Shown: positions 15,107 through 25,152, numbered from the stretch's first letter. The stretch is DNA of 64,000 nucleotides from Polaribacter vadi (GCF_018861005.1 NZ_JAHKQL010000016.1:62001-126000); one strand, 5' to 3'. Notes: generated from the sequence alone by a model not told the origin. Numbers and translations: made by a program.

Positions 15107-15928
15107 TTATTCTATTAATTTTTCTAAATCTTTTTTCTTAATACTTCTAGAAACAGGAATTTTAATATCTATTTTATCAGAAATTAAAAAATAACCTCTT
15201 GCATTACCAGATATAGATTTAATATGTTTGGTATTTACTATAAAAGATTTATGACATTTAAAAATATTAGGATATTCTTGTATTTGCTTAAGTATTTTAG
15301 ATAGAGTGTTTCTTAAAACAATTTCTTTTATTCCTTTATTTGTATTTACAAAAAAGCTAGCATAATTACCTGCAATTGTTATGTAAACTAAATTAGCTAT
15401 TTCAATGCTTATATTTTCTTTATTATTCTCAGAATATATAATTATGCTTTCTTCTTTTTTAGTAAAAACACGCTTCTTTCTTTTAAATCGAATTACTCTT
15501 TCGTTTACGATAACAAAAAATAGCATAGATATAAGTGCAAGACTAGACGAATACTTATAAAACAATCCAAAACTTAACTTTATTAAATTAAATTCATCTT
15601 TATAAATTCCGCTAAAAAACCACAAAATATAACTGTAAATAAATAAAAAACAAAAAAGTACAATTAGAAAAGTAGCTACAGATAATTTTTTATAATTTGT
15701 TTTATCTAAAATTAATAAAAGTAAAAAAGGTACTAGAAAGGTTAAAGAACTTATAACTAAACTATAACCAAATAAAGTTTCTTTTAAAACATCTAAATTA
15801 AAAGGTTTAAATAGGTTTAAAAAGATAAAAACAAATACTCCATGTAATGCTGTTATGGCAAGTTTGTTATTAATATAAGGTTCTAGATTAAGCTTTCTTT
15901 TGAACAATTTTATAATTGGATTAATCAA
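15107..15928 (-). CDS. Membrane-bound LytTR transcriptional regulator
   Basis: 273 residues. Four hydrophobic helices fill about 20-140 and a C-terminal LytTR DNA-binding domain occupies about 170-273. It has the typical ENNKENISIEIANLVYI start, an ANYASFFV strand, and FKCHKSFIVNTKHI. No receiver domain is present, so the membrane part is probably the sensor. Monocistronic, ending about 140 bases before a terminator. Targets unknown. Confidence 0.9.
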   Translation of the reverse strand: MINPIIKLFKRKLNLEPYINNKLAITALHGVFVFIFLNLFKPFNLDVLKETLFGYSLVISSLTFLVPFLLLLILDKTNYKKLSVATFLIVLFCFLFIYSYILWFFSGIYKDEFNLIKLSFGLFYKYSSSLALISMLFFVIVNERVIRFKRKKRVFTKKEESIIIYSENNKENISIEIANLVYITIAGNYASFFVNTNKGIKEIVLRNTLSKILKQIQEYPNIFKCHKSFIVNTKHIKSISGNARGYFLISDKIDIKIPVSRSIKKKDLEKLIE

Positions 15929-15968
15929 AGGGGTAAAATTTTAATTAAAAAGGATAAACTAAGTTATA

Positions 15969-16003
15969 AAAAAAAGCGCAAAATAATCATTTTGCGCTTT
16001 TTT
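15969..16003 (-). terminator. Terminator after SPFH gene
   Basis: GCGCAAAAT (15976-15984) / ATTTTGCGC (15989-15997) flanked by A and T runs, so functional in both directions. It lies in the 96-base gap between the LytTR start and the SPFH stop. Confidence 0.85.
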
Positions 16004-16024
16004 AGTTTTGTTTAAAAGTCTTTT

Positions 16025-16948
16025 TTAATCAATCTTTTTAGGTTTTGCATTTTTCATAGCCTCACCAATTTGATTACTAGCTGTAAAACTTGCAACCATA
16101 TCATTTAACATTTGGCTACCAGCTTGTGGCGAGTTTGGTAGTAATATTAAATTACTGTTAGTTTCTTGACCTATAGATTGTAAAGTGTCATAATGCTGTG
16201 TTACAACAATTAATGCAGATGCTTCTTGGCTATTGATACCAACTTTGTTTAAAACCTCTACAGACTCTTCTAAACCACGTGCAATTTCACGTCTTTGGTC
16301 AGCTATACCTTGCCCTTGTAAACGTTTACTTTCTGCCTCAGCTTTTGCACGTTCTACAATTAAAATACGTTGTGCATCACCTTCAAATTGTGCAGCAATT
16401 TTTTCACGCTCAGAAGCATTAATTCTGTTCATAGATTCTTTTACTTGCGCATCTGGATCTATATCAGTTACTAATGTCTTAATAATATCAAAACCATAAT
16501 CAGACATGGCATCATTTAATTCTGATTTAACAGCAATTGCAATATCATCTTTTTTTACAAATACATCGTCTAATTTCATTTTTGGCACTTCTGCTCTTAC
16601 TACATCAAAAACATAAGATGTTATTTGATCATGAGGATAATCTAACTTATAAAAAGCATCGTAAACCTTATCATAAATAACTTTGTATTGTACAGAAACT
16701 TTAAGTTTTACAAATACATCATCTAAAGTTTTAGTTTCTATAATTACATCTAATTGCTGAATTTTTAAACTTAATCTACCAGCAATTCTATCTATTAAAG
16801 GAATTTTAAAACGAAGACCAGATTGTCTTATGGCATTAAATTTACCAAATCGTTCTATAATAGCTGATGTTTGTTGTTTAACTGTAAATATTGATGCGAA
16901 AATAACAACTGCAATCAATACAATTATTACTGGAAAAATAGAAATCAT
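16025..16948 (-). CDS. SPFH/Band-7 (stomatin, QmcA-like) membrane protein
   Basis: 307 residues: an N-terminal membrane helix (about 3-22), the SPFH core (about 24-200; QQTSAIIERFGKF then GLRFKIPLIDRIAGRLSLK), and a coiled region rich in Glu/Ala/Lys (about 170-240, RIEVERAKAEAESKRLQGQGIADQ-type). These proteins form large ring assemblies at the inner membrane and influence membrane domains and proteases such as FtsH. No NfeD partner gene is adjacent. Confidence 0.92.
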   Translation of the reverse strand: MISIFPVIIVLIAVVIFASIFTVKQQTSAIIERFGKFNAIRQSGLRFKIPLIDRIAGRLSLKIQQLDVIIETKTLDDVFVKLKVSVQYKVIYDKVYDAFYKLDYPHDQITSYVFDVVRAEVPKMKLDDVFVKKDDIAIAVKSELNDAMSDYGFDIIKTLVTDIDPDAQVKESMNRINASEREKIAAQFEGDAQRILIVERAKAEAESKRLQGQGIADQRREIARGLEESVEVLNKVGINSQEASALIVVTQHYDTLQSIGQETNSNLILLPNSPQAGSQMLNDMVASFTASNQIGEAMKNAKPKKID

Positions 16949-16982
16949 AGTTAGTAGTTTTAGTGTTAATAATCAATTTAAT

Positions 16983-16991
16983 GTAAAGATA
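16983..16991 (-). promoter_or_regulatory. -7 promoter box of the SPFH gene
   Basis: Minus-strand TATCTTTAC (plus GTAAAGATA), one base from the TAnnTTTGC consensus, 34 bases before the ATG at 16948. Confidence 0.4.
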
Positions 16992-17063
16992 CTTATTAGA
17001 GTATTATCTATAAGACGCAATTTTTTAAAATTGTTACATTTTGTAATATTTATCAATAAAAAA

Positions 17064-17086
17064 CCCTAAAAATGATCATTTTAGGG
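17064..17086 (-). terminator. Terminator after the 17109 gene
   Basis: CCCTAAAA / TTTTAGGG around ATGATCA. Minus-strand reading continues with TTTTTTATTG. Confidence 0.8.
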
Positions 17087-17108
17087 CTATTTTGTTTTAA
17101 AAATTGAA

Positions 17109-17651
17109 TTATTCCTTTTTCTCTTTAGGAAACACTTTATAGATTTTTCTATTGTATTTAATCCATTTTTTATATTGTTTTTCTGATAAAAGAGCCTTTA
17201 TAGATTTATCTAATTCTTTATCTTCTTTTTTTAAAGTATCAGAAATAGGTTTTAAATTACTTGCCATTTCTAATCTAACTTTTGTTTGATTAGAAAAATC
17301 ACCAGTTTTTGCCACATTTTTTTGATAATTATCTATCATTTCTTTGGTGCTTTTTAAAGTAAAACTGTTAATTCTTCTAATATCTTTTATTTCTTTATTA
17401 TAAGTAGTTAAAAGGCTAGAAAACTTTTTACCTTCATCAGAAGATAATTTTATGCCAGATTTTTTAGCTGCTTTTTCTATATCATAAATCACAATTCCTA
17501 AATATCTTTCTATTTTAAAATCTGGGTCTGCAGGTTTATCAGGTGTTTGCATCATTTGGTTTTGACCCTGATTTCTCATACCATTGTTGTTATACTGGCT
17601 ATAACTTTGTAGTGTTGTAAAAACAAAAATTGCGATGATATATTTTTTCAT
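17109..17651 (-). CDS. Exported helical protein, unknown function (gltX-linked)
   Basis: 180 residues with a signal peptide (about 1-18, ending SYSQ), then an Asn/Gln/Met-rich linker and a helical, Lys-rich body. A segment LSEKQYKKWIKYNRK near the C-terminus recalls the LTxxQ helices of Spy/CpxP-type periplasmic chaperones, but the match is weak. It follows gltX by only 3 bases, so it is co-transcribed with it. Function not assigned. Confidence 0.8.
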   Translation of the reverse strand: MKKYIIAIFVFTTLQSYSQYNNNGMRNQGQNQMMQTPDKPADPDFKIERYLGIVIYDIEKAAKKSGIKLSSDEGKKFSSLLTTYNKEIKDIRRINSFTLKSTKEMIDNYQKNVAKTGDFSNQTKVRLEMASNLKPISDTLKKEDKELDKSIKALLSEKQYKKWIKYNRKIYKVFPKEKKE

Positions 17652-17654
17652 TTT

Positions 17655-19175
17655 TTATAATTTTTCTATTGCATTTTTTAACCTTAAAATAGTTTGGTCT
17701 TTACCAATCATTGCAATAATATCGAATAAATGTGGGCCTGCTAATTTACCTACTAAACATAAACGTAAAGGTTGCATTACTTTGCTGTAACCAATTTCTT
17801 TGCTAGTAATCCATTCTTTAATTTCTTTTTCTGTATTTTTTGATGAAAAATCTTCAATTTTAGCAACTACAGTAATTAATTCTTTCATTAAATCTGTAGT
17901 TCCTTCTTTCCAACTTTTCTTTACAGATTTTGCATCATATTCTTGTGGTGTTTCAAAAAAGAAAATAGCTAATCCTAAAAAATCATCAACAAAAACAGCT
18001 CTTTCTTTTACAGTAGAAACTATTTTTTTAACATCTTCTATGTTTTTATTAATCCCTTTTTTCTCTAAAATTGGCATAAATAAATTTGCTAATTCTGCAT
18101 CATCTTTGGTTTGCATATATTGTTGCTGAAACCACTTTGTTTTATCAAGATTAAATTTTGCACCAGCTTTATTAACACGTTCAAAATCAAATTTTTGAGT
18201 TAATTCTTCTAAAGAAAAAATTTCTTGTTGTGTTCCAGGGTTCCATCCTAAAAAGGCCAACATATTTATAAAAGCATCAGCAAAATAACCATCTTCTTTA
18301 TAGCCTCTAGAAACATCACCTGTTTCTTCATTTGTATATTCTAGAGGAAACACAGGAAAACCTAATTTATCTCCATCCCTTTTACTTAACTTTCCTTTAC
18401 CAATTGGTTTTAAAATTAATGGCAAATGTGCAAAATCTGGAACTTCCCAATCAAAAGCTCTGTATAATAATACATGTAAAGGCATAGATGGTAACCATTC
18501 TTCACCTCTAATTACGTGACTAATTTCCATTAAATGATCATCAACAATATTTGCTAAATGATAGGTTGGCATTCCATCAGATTTAAATAAAACCTTATCA
18601 TCTAATGTGTTTGTTTTAATAGTAATTCTTCCTCTAATTTCATCTTGCATATACAAAATTTCACTTTCTGGAATTTTAAAACGAATTACATATTTATCAC
18701 CAGCATCAATTCTTTTTTGTACTTCTTCTTCAGATAATACTAAAGAGTTTACAAGTTTACCTTCTTGTCTATTTTGCCAGTTATAGATAAACATTTTCCC
18801 TTTAGAGGCATTAAAATCTCTCTGAGCAGTTAACTCTTCTGGAGTATCAAAAGCATAATAAGCTTTACCCTTTTCTAGTAAAATATCTGCATATTTTTTG
18901 TAAATATCTTTACGTTCAGATTGTCTATATGGTCCAAATTTTTCGTTTTTTCCAGGTCCTTCATCAAAAGGAATATTACACCATTTTAAAGCGTCTATTA
19001 TATATTGCTCTGCATTAGCAACATAACGTGTTTGGTCTGTGTCTTCTATTCTTAAAATAAAAGTACCATTATGTTTTTTGGCAAATAAATAATTATATAA
19101 GGCAGTTCTTACACCTCCAATATGTAAAGGTCCTGTAGGACTTGGTGCAAAACGCACACGAACATTAGATTCCAT
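17655..19175 (-). CDS. gltX: Glutamyl-tRNA synthetase
   Basis: 506 residues, class I aminoacyl-tRNA synthetase. The HIGH-equivalent HIGG is at 18-21 within PSPTGPLHIGGVRTALYNYL, the IEDTDQTR motif at 43-50, and KLSKR at 262-266. The C-terminal anticodon-binding helical domain is complete. It charges tRNA-Glu with glutamate using ATP. A clean -7 box (19195-19203) is upstream. Confidence 0.98.
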   Translation of the reverse strand: MESNVRVRFAPSPTGPLHIGGVRTALYNYLFAKKHNGTFILRIEDTDQTRYVANAEQYIIDALKWCNIPFDEGPGKNEKFGPYRQSERKDIYKKYADILLEKGKAYYAFDTPEELTAQRDFNASKGKMFIYNWQNRQEGKLVNSLVLSEEEVQKRIDAGDKYVIRFKIPESEILYMQDEIRGRITIKTNTLDDKVLFKSDGMPTYHLANIVDDHLMEISHVIRGEEWLPSMPLHVLLYRAFDWEVPDFAHLPLILKPIGKGKLSKRDGDKLGFPVFPLEYTNEETGDVSRGYKEDGYFADAFINMLAFLGWNPGTQQEIFSLEELTQKFDFERVNKAGAKFNLDKTKWFQQQYMQTKDDAELANLFMPILEKKGINKNIEDVKKIVSTVKERAVFVDDFLGLAIFFFETPQEYDAKSVKKSWKEGTTDLMKELITVVAKIEDFSSKNTEKEIKEWITSKEIGYSKVMQPLRLCLVGKLAGPHLFDIIAMIGKDQTILRLKNAIEKL

Positions 19176-19194
19176 TCTGTTTTAATTTTAAACA

Positions 19195-19203
19195 GCAAAG
19201 ATA
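19195..19203 (-). promoter_or_regulatory. -7 promoter box of gltX
   Basis: Minus-strand TATCTTTGC (plus GCAAAGATA), exact TAnnTTTGC, 19 bases upstream of the ATG at 19175. Confidence 0.6.
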
Positions 19204-19222
19204 CTTTACTATATGCATAAAA

Positions 19223-19245
19223 AAAAGCCTTAATAAAAGGCTTTT
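19223..19245 (-). terminator. Terminator after the 19275 gene
   Basis: AAAAGCCTT (19223-19231) / AAGGCTTTT (19237-19245) with a 5-base loop; A and T runs on both sides. Confidence 0.75.
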
Positions 19246-19274
19246 AATTTATTATTTTAAAGAGTATAAGAAAT

Positions 19275-20129
19275 CTAAAATTTCTTATAAATACCTATGC
19301 TTAGTGCAATTTGTTTAGCAACATTGTTGCCAAAAAAAGCAGTTGGTAAACTTGCTGTAATACCAAAATCTTTTGTGAATTCTCCTATTGCTTTTACACC
19401 AACAACTCCATATTCTTGATCGTTTACATATAAAGAAGTTACCAAATTTTTATCAGGTAAATTAACATCTCCGTCTTTAAAAGATTTCTCAATATCTAAA
19501 AATCCTATTAGCCAAAATTTATTTCCTAGTTTTTTACCATATTCTCCACCAATTTTAAAGTTGTTAGAATAATTATTGGTTCTAATTTTTGCACCAATAA
19601 AAGATTGCAAATAAGAATTAGTAAAACTTTTACCTGCTAAAAATAGGGGAGTTAAAGTAAAAGCATCATAGCCAGTTCTTATACCCGAATTTTTATAAAA
19701 AGTACTTGTATTTGTTTCTAAAGAAAATTGCCCAGATAACAACCAATCTTTTTTATAGAAATTATGTTTTAGGCTAATTTCAATATTTCCTAAAGCAGTT
19801 TTAGTTTCATTTATTGTTTGTGAACAATCTCCAAAACAATCTATTGCAGGATCTAGATATTTTAAATCGTTTATTGAAATTAATTTTAAAGGTGCATTTA
19901 CAATTAGAGTTGTGTTATTTGTTAAACCATATTCTGTATAGAATTGCAAAGTATTATCAGATATTTCTCCATTTATTGTATAATCAGGATCACCAAAAAA
20001 GTTATCATAATTAGCTATAGTTGTAAAAGAAAGTTGTGTGTAAAATTTTCCTTTTTCTTGTGTCCAAGGTCCCTGAGCAAATACAGAAATACTTAAAAGT
20101 AGAAATACAATTTTGGTAAGGTTTAGCAT
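19275..20129 (-). CDS. Outer-membrane beta-barrel protein, unknown substrate
   Basis: 284 residues. Signal peptide ending SVFAQ (about 1-18), then GPWTQEKGKFYTQLSFTTI and a series of amphipathic beta strands (QFYTEYGLTNNTTLIVNAPLKLI, GNIEISLKHNFYK, LSGQFSLETNTSTF). It ends on aromatic residues (IGIYKKF) as outer-membrane barrels do. The layout resembles the 'MetA-pathway of phenol degradation'/transporter-like barrels of about 250-300 residues. An extracellular loop holds a Cys pair (DCFGDC). Role not known. Confidence 0.75.
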   Translation of the reverse strand: MLNLTKIVFLLLSISVFAQGPWTQEKGKFYTQLSFTTIANYDNFFGDPDYTINGEISDNTLQFYTEYGLTNNTTLIVNAPLKLISINDLKYLDPAIDCFGDCSQTINETKTALGNIEISLKHNFYKKDWLLSGQFSLETNTSTFYKNSGIRTGYDAFTLTPLFLAGKSFTNSYLQSFIGAKIRTNNYSNNFKIGGEYGKKLGNKFWLIGFLDIEKSFKDGDVNLPDKNLVTSLYVNDQEYGVVGVKAIGEFTKDFGITASLPTAFFGNNVAKQIALSIGIYKKF

Positions 20130-20224
20130 AAGTTTAGTTTTTAATATTTAGTTAGTAGAAAACCATTTTAAATACTTACAAGGGTTTCTTTTTATAAGAT
20201 ACATAATTTTGATATTGGTTGCGT

Positions 20225-20248
20225 AAATAATTGTTTTAACAATTATTT
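20225..20248. repeat. 24-base near-perfect palindrome upstream of the DUF4175 gene
   Basis: AAATAATTG and CAATTATTT flank TTTTAA in the divergent intergenic region 20130-20290. It could be an operator for either flanking gene or just an A+T-rich hairpin. Confidence 0.3.
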
Positions 20249-20290
20249 TGTGGATGATCTTGTCAAATACATTATTTTTATTAGTTGATT

Positions 20291-23200
20291 ATGAAAGCAT
20301 TCGAAAACATACAGCACAAATTAAATCAGTTTACACGAAAATTTTACACAAGTGAATTGATAAAAGGAATAATTCTATTTTTTTCATTAGGTTTTTTATA
20401 TTTCTTTTTTACGCTTTTTTTAGAATTTTTTTTGTGGCTAAAACCAACTGCTAGAACTATTTTGTTTTGGGTGTTTATAATTGTAGAAGTTTTTTTACTG
20501 ATAAAATTTATTGCCATTCCTATTTTTAAATTGATTGGTTTTAGAAAAGGAATTTCTTTAGAAGAATCTTCAAAAATTATAGGAGCTCATTTTCCAGAAG
20601 TAGGGGATAAGCTGTTAAATGTTTTACAACTTAAAGAAAATGCAAAACAATCTGATTTAATTTTAGCGAGTATTAATCAAAAATCTGAAGAACTAAATCC
20701 TATTCCTTTTGTAAAAGCAATAGATTTTAAACAGAATTCTAAATATTTAAAATATGCAATTGTACCTATTTTAATTTATGTAATAAGTTTGTTTACTATT
20801 ACAAATGGTTCTTTAACTCAGAGTTTAGATCGTGTAGTAAATTACAGAACTGCTTACAATCCTCCAGCACCATTTTTATTCTCAATTGCTAATCAAAGTT
20901 TACAAGTTATACAAGGAAAATCAATTACAATTAATGCGAAAACAATAGGAAATGTTAGTCCAAATGAAGCAAAAATAATTTATAATAATCAACAATATTA
21001 TTTGCAAAATAATGGTAATTCATCTTTCTCATATACTTTTACAGATGTTCAAGAGCCCATTAATTTTTATGTTGAAGCAAATGGAATTCAATCTCAAGAT
21101 TATAAGATTGAAGTTATAGGCACACCAACAATTCACAACATTTCATTAGACTTAAAATACCCTAAATATTTAGGAAGGAGAAATGAAACCATTCAAAATT
21201 CAGGAAATTTAATTGTTCCTGAAGGCACAAATATTACTTGGTTGGTTCAAACAAATCAAACAGATAGTTTGGCTTTCATCAATAAAAATATAAGTGATTC
21301 TTTTTCTAAAATATCTACGGATAATTTTGAGTATAAGAAACAAGTTAGAAATGCTTTAATTTATCAAATTTCATCATCAAACAAAAACCTAAAAAATTAC
21401 GAGAATTTACAATTTTCTGTGGATGTCATTAAGGATGAATTCCCGTTGATTTCTGTAACTTCTAATATTGATAGTATTACAAGAGGTGTTGCTCAATTTG
21501 CTGGTCAGATTTCTGATGATTATGGTTTACGTAATTTACAATTGGTTTATTATGATGTAAATAATTCTGATATAAAAGAGTTATTTAACCTTCAAATAAG
21601 CAATCAAAATATACAAAATTTCTTTTATCAATTTCCTGACGGATTAAATTTATCGAAAGGAATTAATTATGAATTATATTTTCAAGTTACTGATAATGAT
21701 TATGTTAATGGAAATAAATCAACCAAAAGTAAGATTTTTAATTACAGACAACATACTGAAGACGAATTAGAAGATCAACTTTTACAAGAACAAAGAAATA
21801 CGATTAACGATTTAGAAAATTCTGTTCAAAAACAAAAAAAGCAACAAGAACAATTAGAAAATATTCAACAAGAATTACAGAATAAAAAAAGTATTAATTG
21901 GAACGATAAAAAGAAAGTAGAAAGTTTTATTAAGCGTCAAGAACAGTATAAAAAAATGATGCAAAGACAAACTGATCAACTTCAAGAAAACTTAGTTGAA
22001 AAGGAAGAAAAAAATGAATATTTACAAGAAAAAAAAGAAGATTTAAAAGAACGAATTAAGGAACTTAAAAAGTTAGAAAAGCAACAAAAATTGTTGGACG
22101 AAATTCAGAAAATGGCTGATAAACTTAATAAAGAAGATCTTGTAAAAAAGGCCAAAGAATTAGCACAACAAAATAAACAACAACAGCGTAGTTTAGAGAA
22201 AACTTTAGAAATGGTGAAACGTTTTTATGTTGAACAAAAAACTATGCAAATTGCAAATAAAATAGAAGAGTTATCTAAAAAGCAAACAGATTTAGAAAAG
22301 GAAGAAAATGGTAGTTTACAAGATCAAAAAGACATCAAAAAAGAATTTGACGATATTAAAGAAGAATTGGAAGAACTCAATAAAGACAATGAAAATTTAA
22401 AAGATCCAATGGAGTTGCCAGATGTTGATGAAGAGAAAGAAGATATTGATAATGAGCTTAAAAAATCTGAAGAAAATTTAGAACAACAAAACTCAAAACA
22501 AGCAAAACAAAGTCAGAAGCAATCATCACAAAAAATGAAAAAGATGAGCGCAAAAATGCAAAAATCTATGATGGATATGCAAAGTGAATCTATGGAAGAA
22601 AATATGGAAGACTTGCGTAAAATTTTGGAAAACTTAGTTATTTTTTCTTTTCAACAAGAACAATTAATGGACAAGTTTACAGAAACATCTACAACACATC
22701 CAGACTTTGGTAAAGACTTAAAAAAGCAAAATGAAATAAAAAGATATTTTGAACATATAGATGATAGTTTGTATGTTTTAGCAATGCGTGTTCCTAAAAT
22801 TTCAACTAAAATTCAAGATGATCTTTCTTCTGCACATTACAATTTAGATCAATCTTTATATAATTTTTCTGAAAATAGATTTAATAACGGAATTTCTAAT
22901 CAACGTTATGTAATGACAGCTACTAATAATTTGGCAGATTATTTGAGTAATATTTTAAATAATATGAAGAACAGTATGTCAATGAAAATGGGCAAAGGAA
23001 AACCAGGAAAAGGACAAGGTTTTAGTTTACCAGATTTAATTAAAAAGCAGGAAGGCTTATCTAAGAAGATGAAAGATGGAATGAAAAAGGGTGATGAAAA
23101 GGGTAAAGGTAAAGAAGGTAATAAACCAGATGAAAATGGTAAGCCAGGAGAAAAAGGAAAGAAGGGTAGTAGTGGAAAAGGAAGTAAACCAGGTGAAGGT

Positions 23201-23674
23201 AAAAACGGACAAAAAAATGGAGAAGGAGAAGGTTCTAATGATGATTTAGATGGTGAATTGTATGAAATCTTTAAACAACAATCTCAATTAAGAGAAGAAT
23301 TGCAGAATGCAATTAAAGAAAGTGAAAACGGAATAGAAGGAGGAAATGGAAATGCAAAAAAAGCATTAAAATCTATGGAAGAATTAGAAAATGATATTCT
23401 AGAAAAAGGTTTTAATGAAGCAACACTCCAAAAAATGCAAAATTTAAATTACGAATTATTAAAACTTGATAAAGCTGCTTTAGAACAAGGAAGAGATAAA
23501 AAGCGTAAATCAAATACAAATCAAAAAGAAACTCAAAGAAACAAAGTAAAAGCGCTTAAATTTAAACAGCAGTTCTACAATCAAATAGAAATATTAAATA
23601 GACAATCCTTACCTTTGCAGCAAAATTATAAAAATAAGGTCAGAGAGTATTTTTCTGACCCTAAAAAGGATTAG
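20291..23674 (+). CDS. DUF4175 family membrane protein with long coiled coils
   Basis: 1127 residues from ATG 20291 (a TTG two codons earlier is the alternative). Three membrane segments lie near the N-terminus (about 20-45, 52-75 and 152-170). Then come beta-rich periplasmic-type domains to about 490, a very long Gln/Lys/Glu coiled coil (about 495-760), a helical block (770-880), and a Gly/Lys-rich low-complexity stretch (about 895-975, GKGKPGKGQG-type) before a final helical region. This is the flavobacterial DUF4175 architecture, of unknown function. It begins a cluster with the secreted protein, ybeY and mnmG. Confidence 0.85.
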   Translation: MKAFENIQHKLNQFTRKFYTSELIKGIILFFSLGFLYFFFTLFLEFFLWLKPTARTILFWVFIIVEVFLLIKFIAIPIFKLIGFRKGISLEESSKIIGAHFPEVGDKLLNVLQLKENAKQSDLILASINQKSEELNPIPFVKAIDFKQNSKYLKYAIVPILIYVISLFTITNGSLTQSLDRVVNYRTAYNPPAPFLFSIANQSLQVIQGKSITINAKTIGNVSPNEAKIIYNNQQYYLQNNGNSSFSYTFTDVQEPINFYVEANGIQSQDYKIEVIGTPTIHNISLDLKYPKYLGRRNETIQNSGNLIVPEGTNITWLVQTNQTDSLAFINKNISDSFSKISTDNFEYKKQVRNALIYQISSSNKNLKNYENLQFSVDVIKDEFPLISVTSNIDSITRGVAQFAGQISDDYGLRNLQLVYYDVNNSDIKELFNLQISNQNIQNFFYQFPDGLNLSKGINYELYFQVTDNDYVNGNKSTKSKIFNYRQHTEDELEDQLLQEQRNTINDLENSVQKQKKQQEQLENIQQELQNKKSINWNDKKKVESFIKRQEQYKKMMQRQTDQLQENLVEKEEKNEYLQEKKEDLKERIKELKKLEKQQKLLDEIQKMADKLNKEDLVKKAKELAQQNKQQQRSLEKTLEMVKRFYVEQKTMQIANKIEELSKKQTDLEKEENGSLQDQKDIKKEFDDIKEELEELNKDNENLKDPMELPDVDEEKEDIDNELKKSEENLEQQNSKQAKQSQKQSSQKMKKMSAKMQKSMMDMQSESMEENMEDLRKILENLVIFSFQQEQLMDKFTETSTTHPDFGKDLKKQNEIKRYFEHIDDSLYVLAMRVPKISTKIQDDLSSAHYNLDQSLYNFSENRFNNGISNQRYVMTATNNLADYLSNILNNMKNSMSMKMGKGKPGKGQGFSLPDLIKKQEGLSKKMKDGMKKGDEKGKGKEGNKPDENGKPGEKGKKGSSGKGSKPGEGKNGQKNGEGEGSNDDLDGELYEIFKQQSQLREELQNAIKESENGIEGGNGNAKKALKSMEELENDILEKGFNEATLQKMQNLNYELLKLDKAALEQGRDKKRKSNTNQKETQRNKVKALKFKQQFYNQIEILNRQSLPLQQNYKNKVREYFSDPKKD

Positions 23675-23676
23675 TT

Positions 23677-25152
23677 ATGAAAAAAGTAATTATTGTATTT
23701 TTCTTTTGTGCTTTTACAAGTTTAGTAAATGCAAATAATAATGTCTTTAACGAAATAACAATACCAAAAGAATTTAAAACAGAAAACACCTTTTCTGGAG
23801 ATTTATCAGACAAAGATTCTTTTCATTTAATTTTTGCAAAAAACAAAAAAACAAAAAACTATAAAGTTTTCTCATATCTATTTGATGGTAATACCTCTGT
23901 TGAATTACCAAGTTTAATAAATGAAAAATCTTATGGAGTGGTTTCTTTTCATCAAAAAAATAATATTTTATCTTTATTGTTAAGTTATAAAATAAAAAAG
24001 GAGTCTTTCGTTAAAACAGTACATTATAATCTTAAAAATAAAGAAAAAAAAGAGTTTGAAGCTGTTTCTCATAATGATTTTATGACATCAATTAGAAAAA
24101 AAGATCAATCTATTTTAATTTATAAAACAGACGATGCTTTTATAGTTTCTTCTTTTGTTGGTAATAATAAACCAAATTCTAAAGAGTTAGCTTTAGATAA
24201 AGATTCTGATGTAAAAAGATTTTTTAAAAATGAATCTGTTACTTCAATAAAAACAGATGAGTTTGTGGCAAATGGTTCTACTAATAAAGTTCGTTTGTAT
24301 TTTGAAAATAATACACTTTTTTTCACTCGAGATTCAGATGAACCTTTTAACTTTAACGTTGGTGGAATTCCTTTAAACAATAAAAAAGCAAATATTACTG
24401 AATTACTAAAATTCAATTTGAGTGAATCAACATTAAAACCTGTTTTTTTTACTTTTGAAAATGCAAATGGAGAGAAGTTTAAAAAAGCAACTTCTTTTTT
24501 TACTAAAGATAAACTCTTTCAATTGGCACTTTCTAAAAAAGCTGGGTTTATTAATATTGCTGATGTAAATACTGGTAAATCTTTAAATGTAATTGCTTTT
24601 GATGAATTACTTTCTAATAAAATTAAGGGAAATCCAGAATTTCATGGAATAGAAAAATTTTTAAAAAATGCAGGTAAAAATAAATATAATGCTACAATAA
24701 CTGCCAATAAAACTAAATCAGATAAAATTAGAGTTAGGGTAGATTATGTAGATATTTCATACAACTATAATTACAATTGGTGGTGGCATCATCAACAGTT
24801 TATGTGGCATATGCAACAACAACAAATGCAAATGATACAACAGAATATTCAAAGAAATATACCTACAGGTTTTGGCCCAAGAGTTGTAGATGATTATGTG
24901 TTTGAAAACGCTATAATTTTAAAAGAAAAACGTTTTTTCGAATTATTAATAGATTTAAATGGAGATCTTATAAATGAAGAATTACCAGAAACTATTTACA
25001 AAGAAATTGATAAAAAAGAATATATAGACAAACTAGATGAAATCTCCACTTATTCTAATGAATCTAGTTGTTTCTTAAAAGATAGTTTTCGCTTTATTGC
25101 TTATGATAAAAAGAATAAAAAATTTGTAATTCAAACAAATACTATAAAATGA
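23677..25152 (+). CDS. Exported protein, unknown function, with Trp/His/Gln/Met-rich segment
   Basis: 491 residues with signal peptide (about 1-19, ending VNANN). No recognised domain. An unusual stretch at about 364-395 has three Trp, several His and a run of Gln/Met (WWWHHQQFMWHMQQQQMQMI), which could bind metal or be disordered. It starts 3 bases after the DUF4175 stop and its end overlaps ybeY by 4 bases, so it is translated from the same operon and probably works with the DUF4175 protein at the envelope. Confidence 0.8.
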   Translation: MKKVIIVFFFCAFTSLVNANNNVFNEITIPKEFKTENTFSGDLSDKDSFHLIFAKNKKTKNYKVFSYLFDGNTSVELPSLINEKSYGVVSFHQKNNILSLLLSYKIKKESFVKTVHYNLKNKEKKEFEAVSHNDFMTSIRKKDQSILIYKTDDAFIVSSFVGNNKPNSKELALDKDSDVKRFFKNESVTSIKTDEFVANGSTNKVRLYFENNTLFFTRDSDEPFNFNVGGIPLNNKKANITELLKFNLSESTLKPVFFTFENANGEKFKKATSFFTKDKLFQLALSKKAGFINIADVNTGKSLNVIAFDELLSNKIKGNPEFHGIEKFLKNAGKNKYNATITANKTKSDKIRVRVDYVDISYNYNYNWWWHHQQFMWHMQQQQMQMIQQNIQRNIPTGFGPRVVDDYVFENAIILKEKRFFELLIDLNGDLINEELPETIYKEIDKKEYIDKLDEISTYSNESSCFLKDSFRFIAYDKKNKKFVIQTNTIK

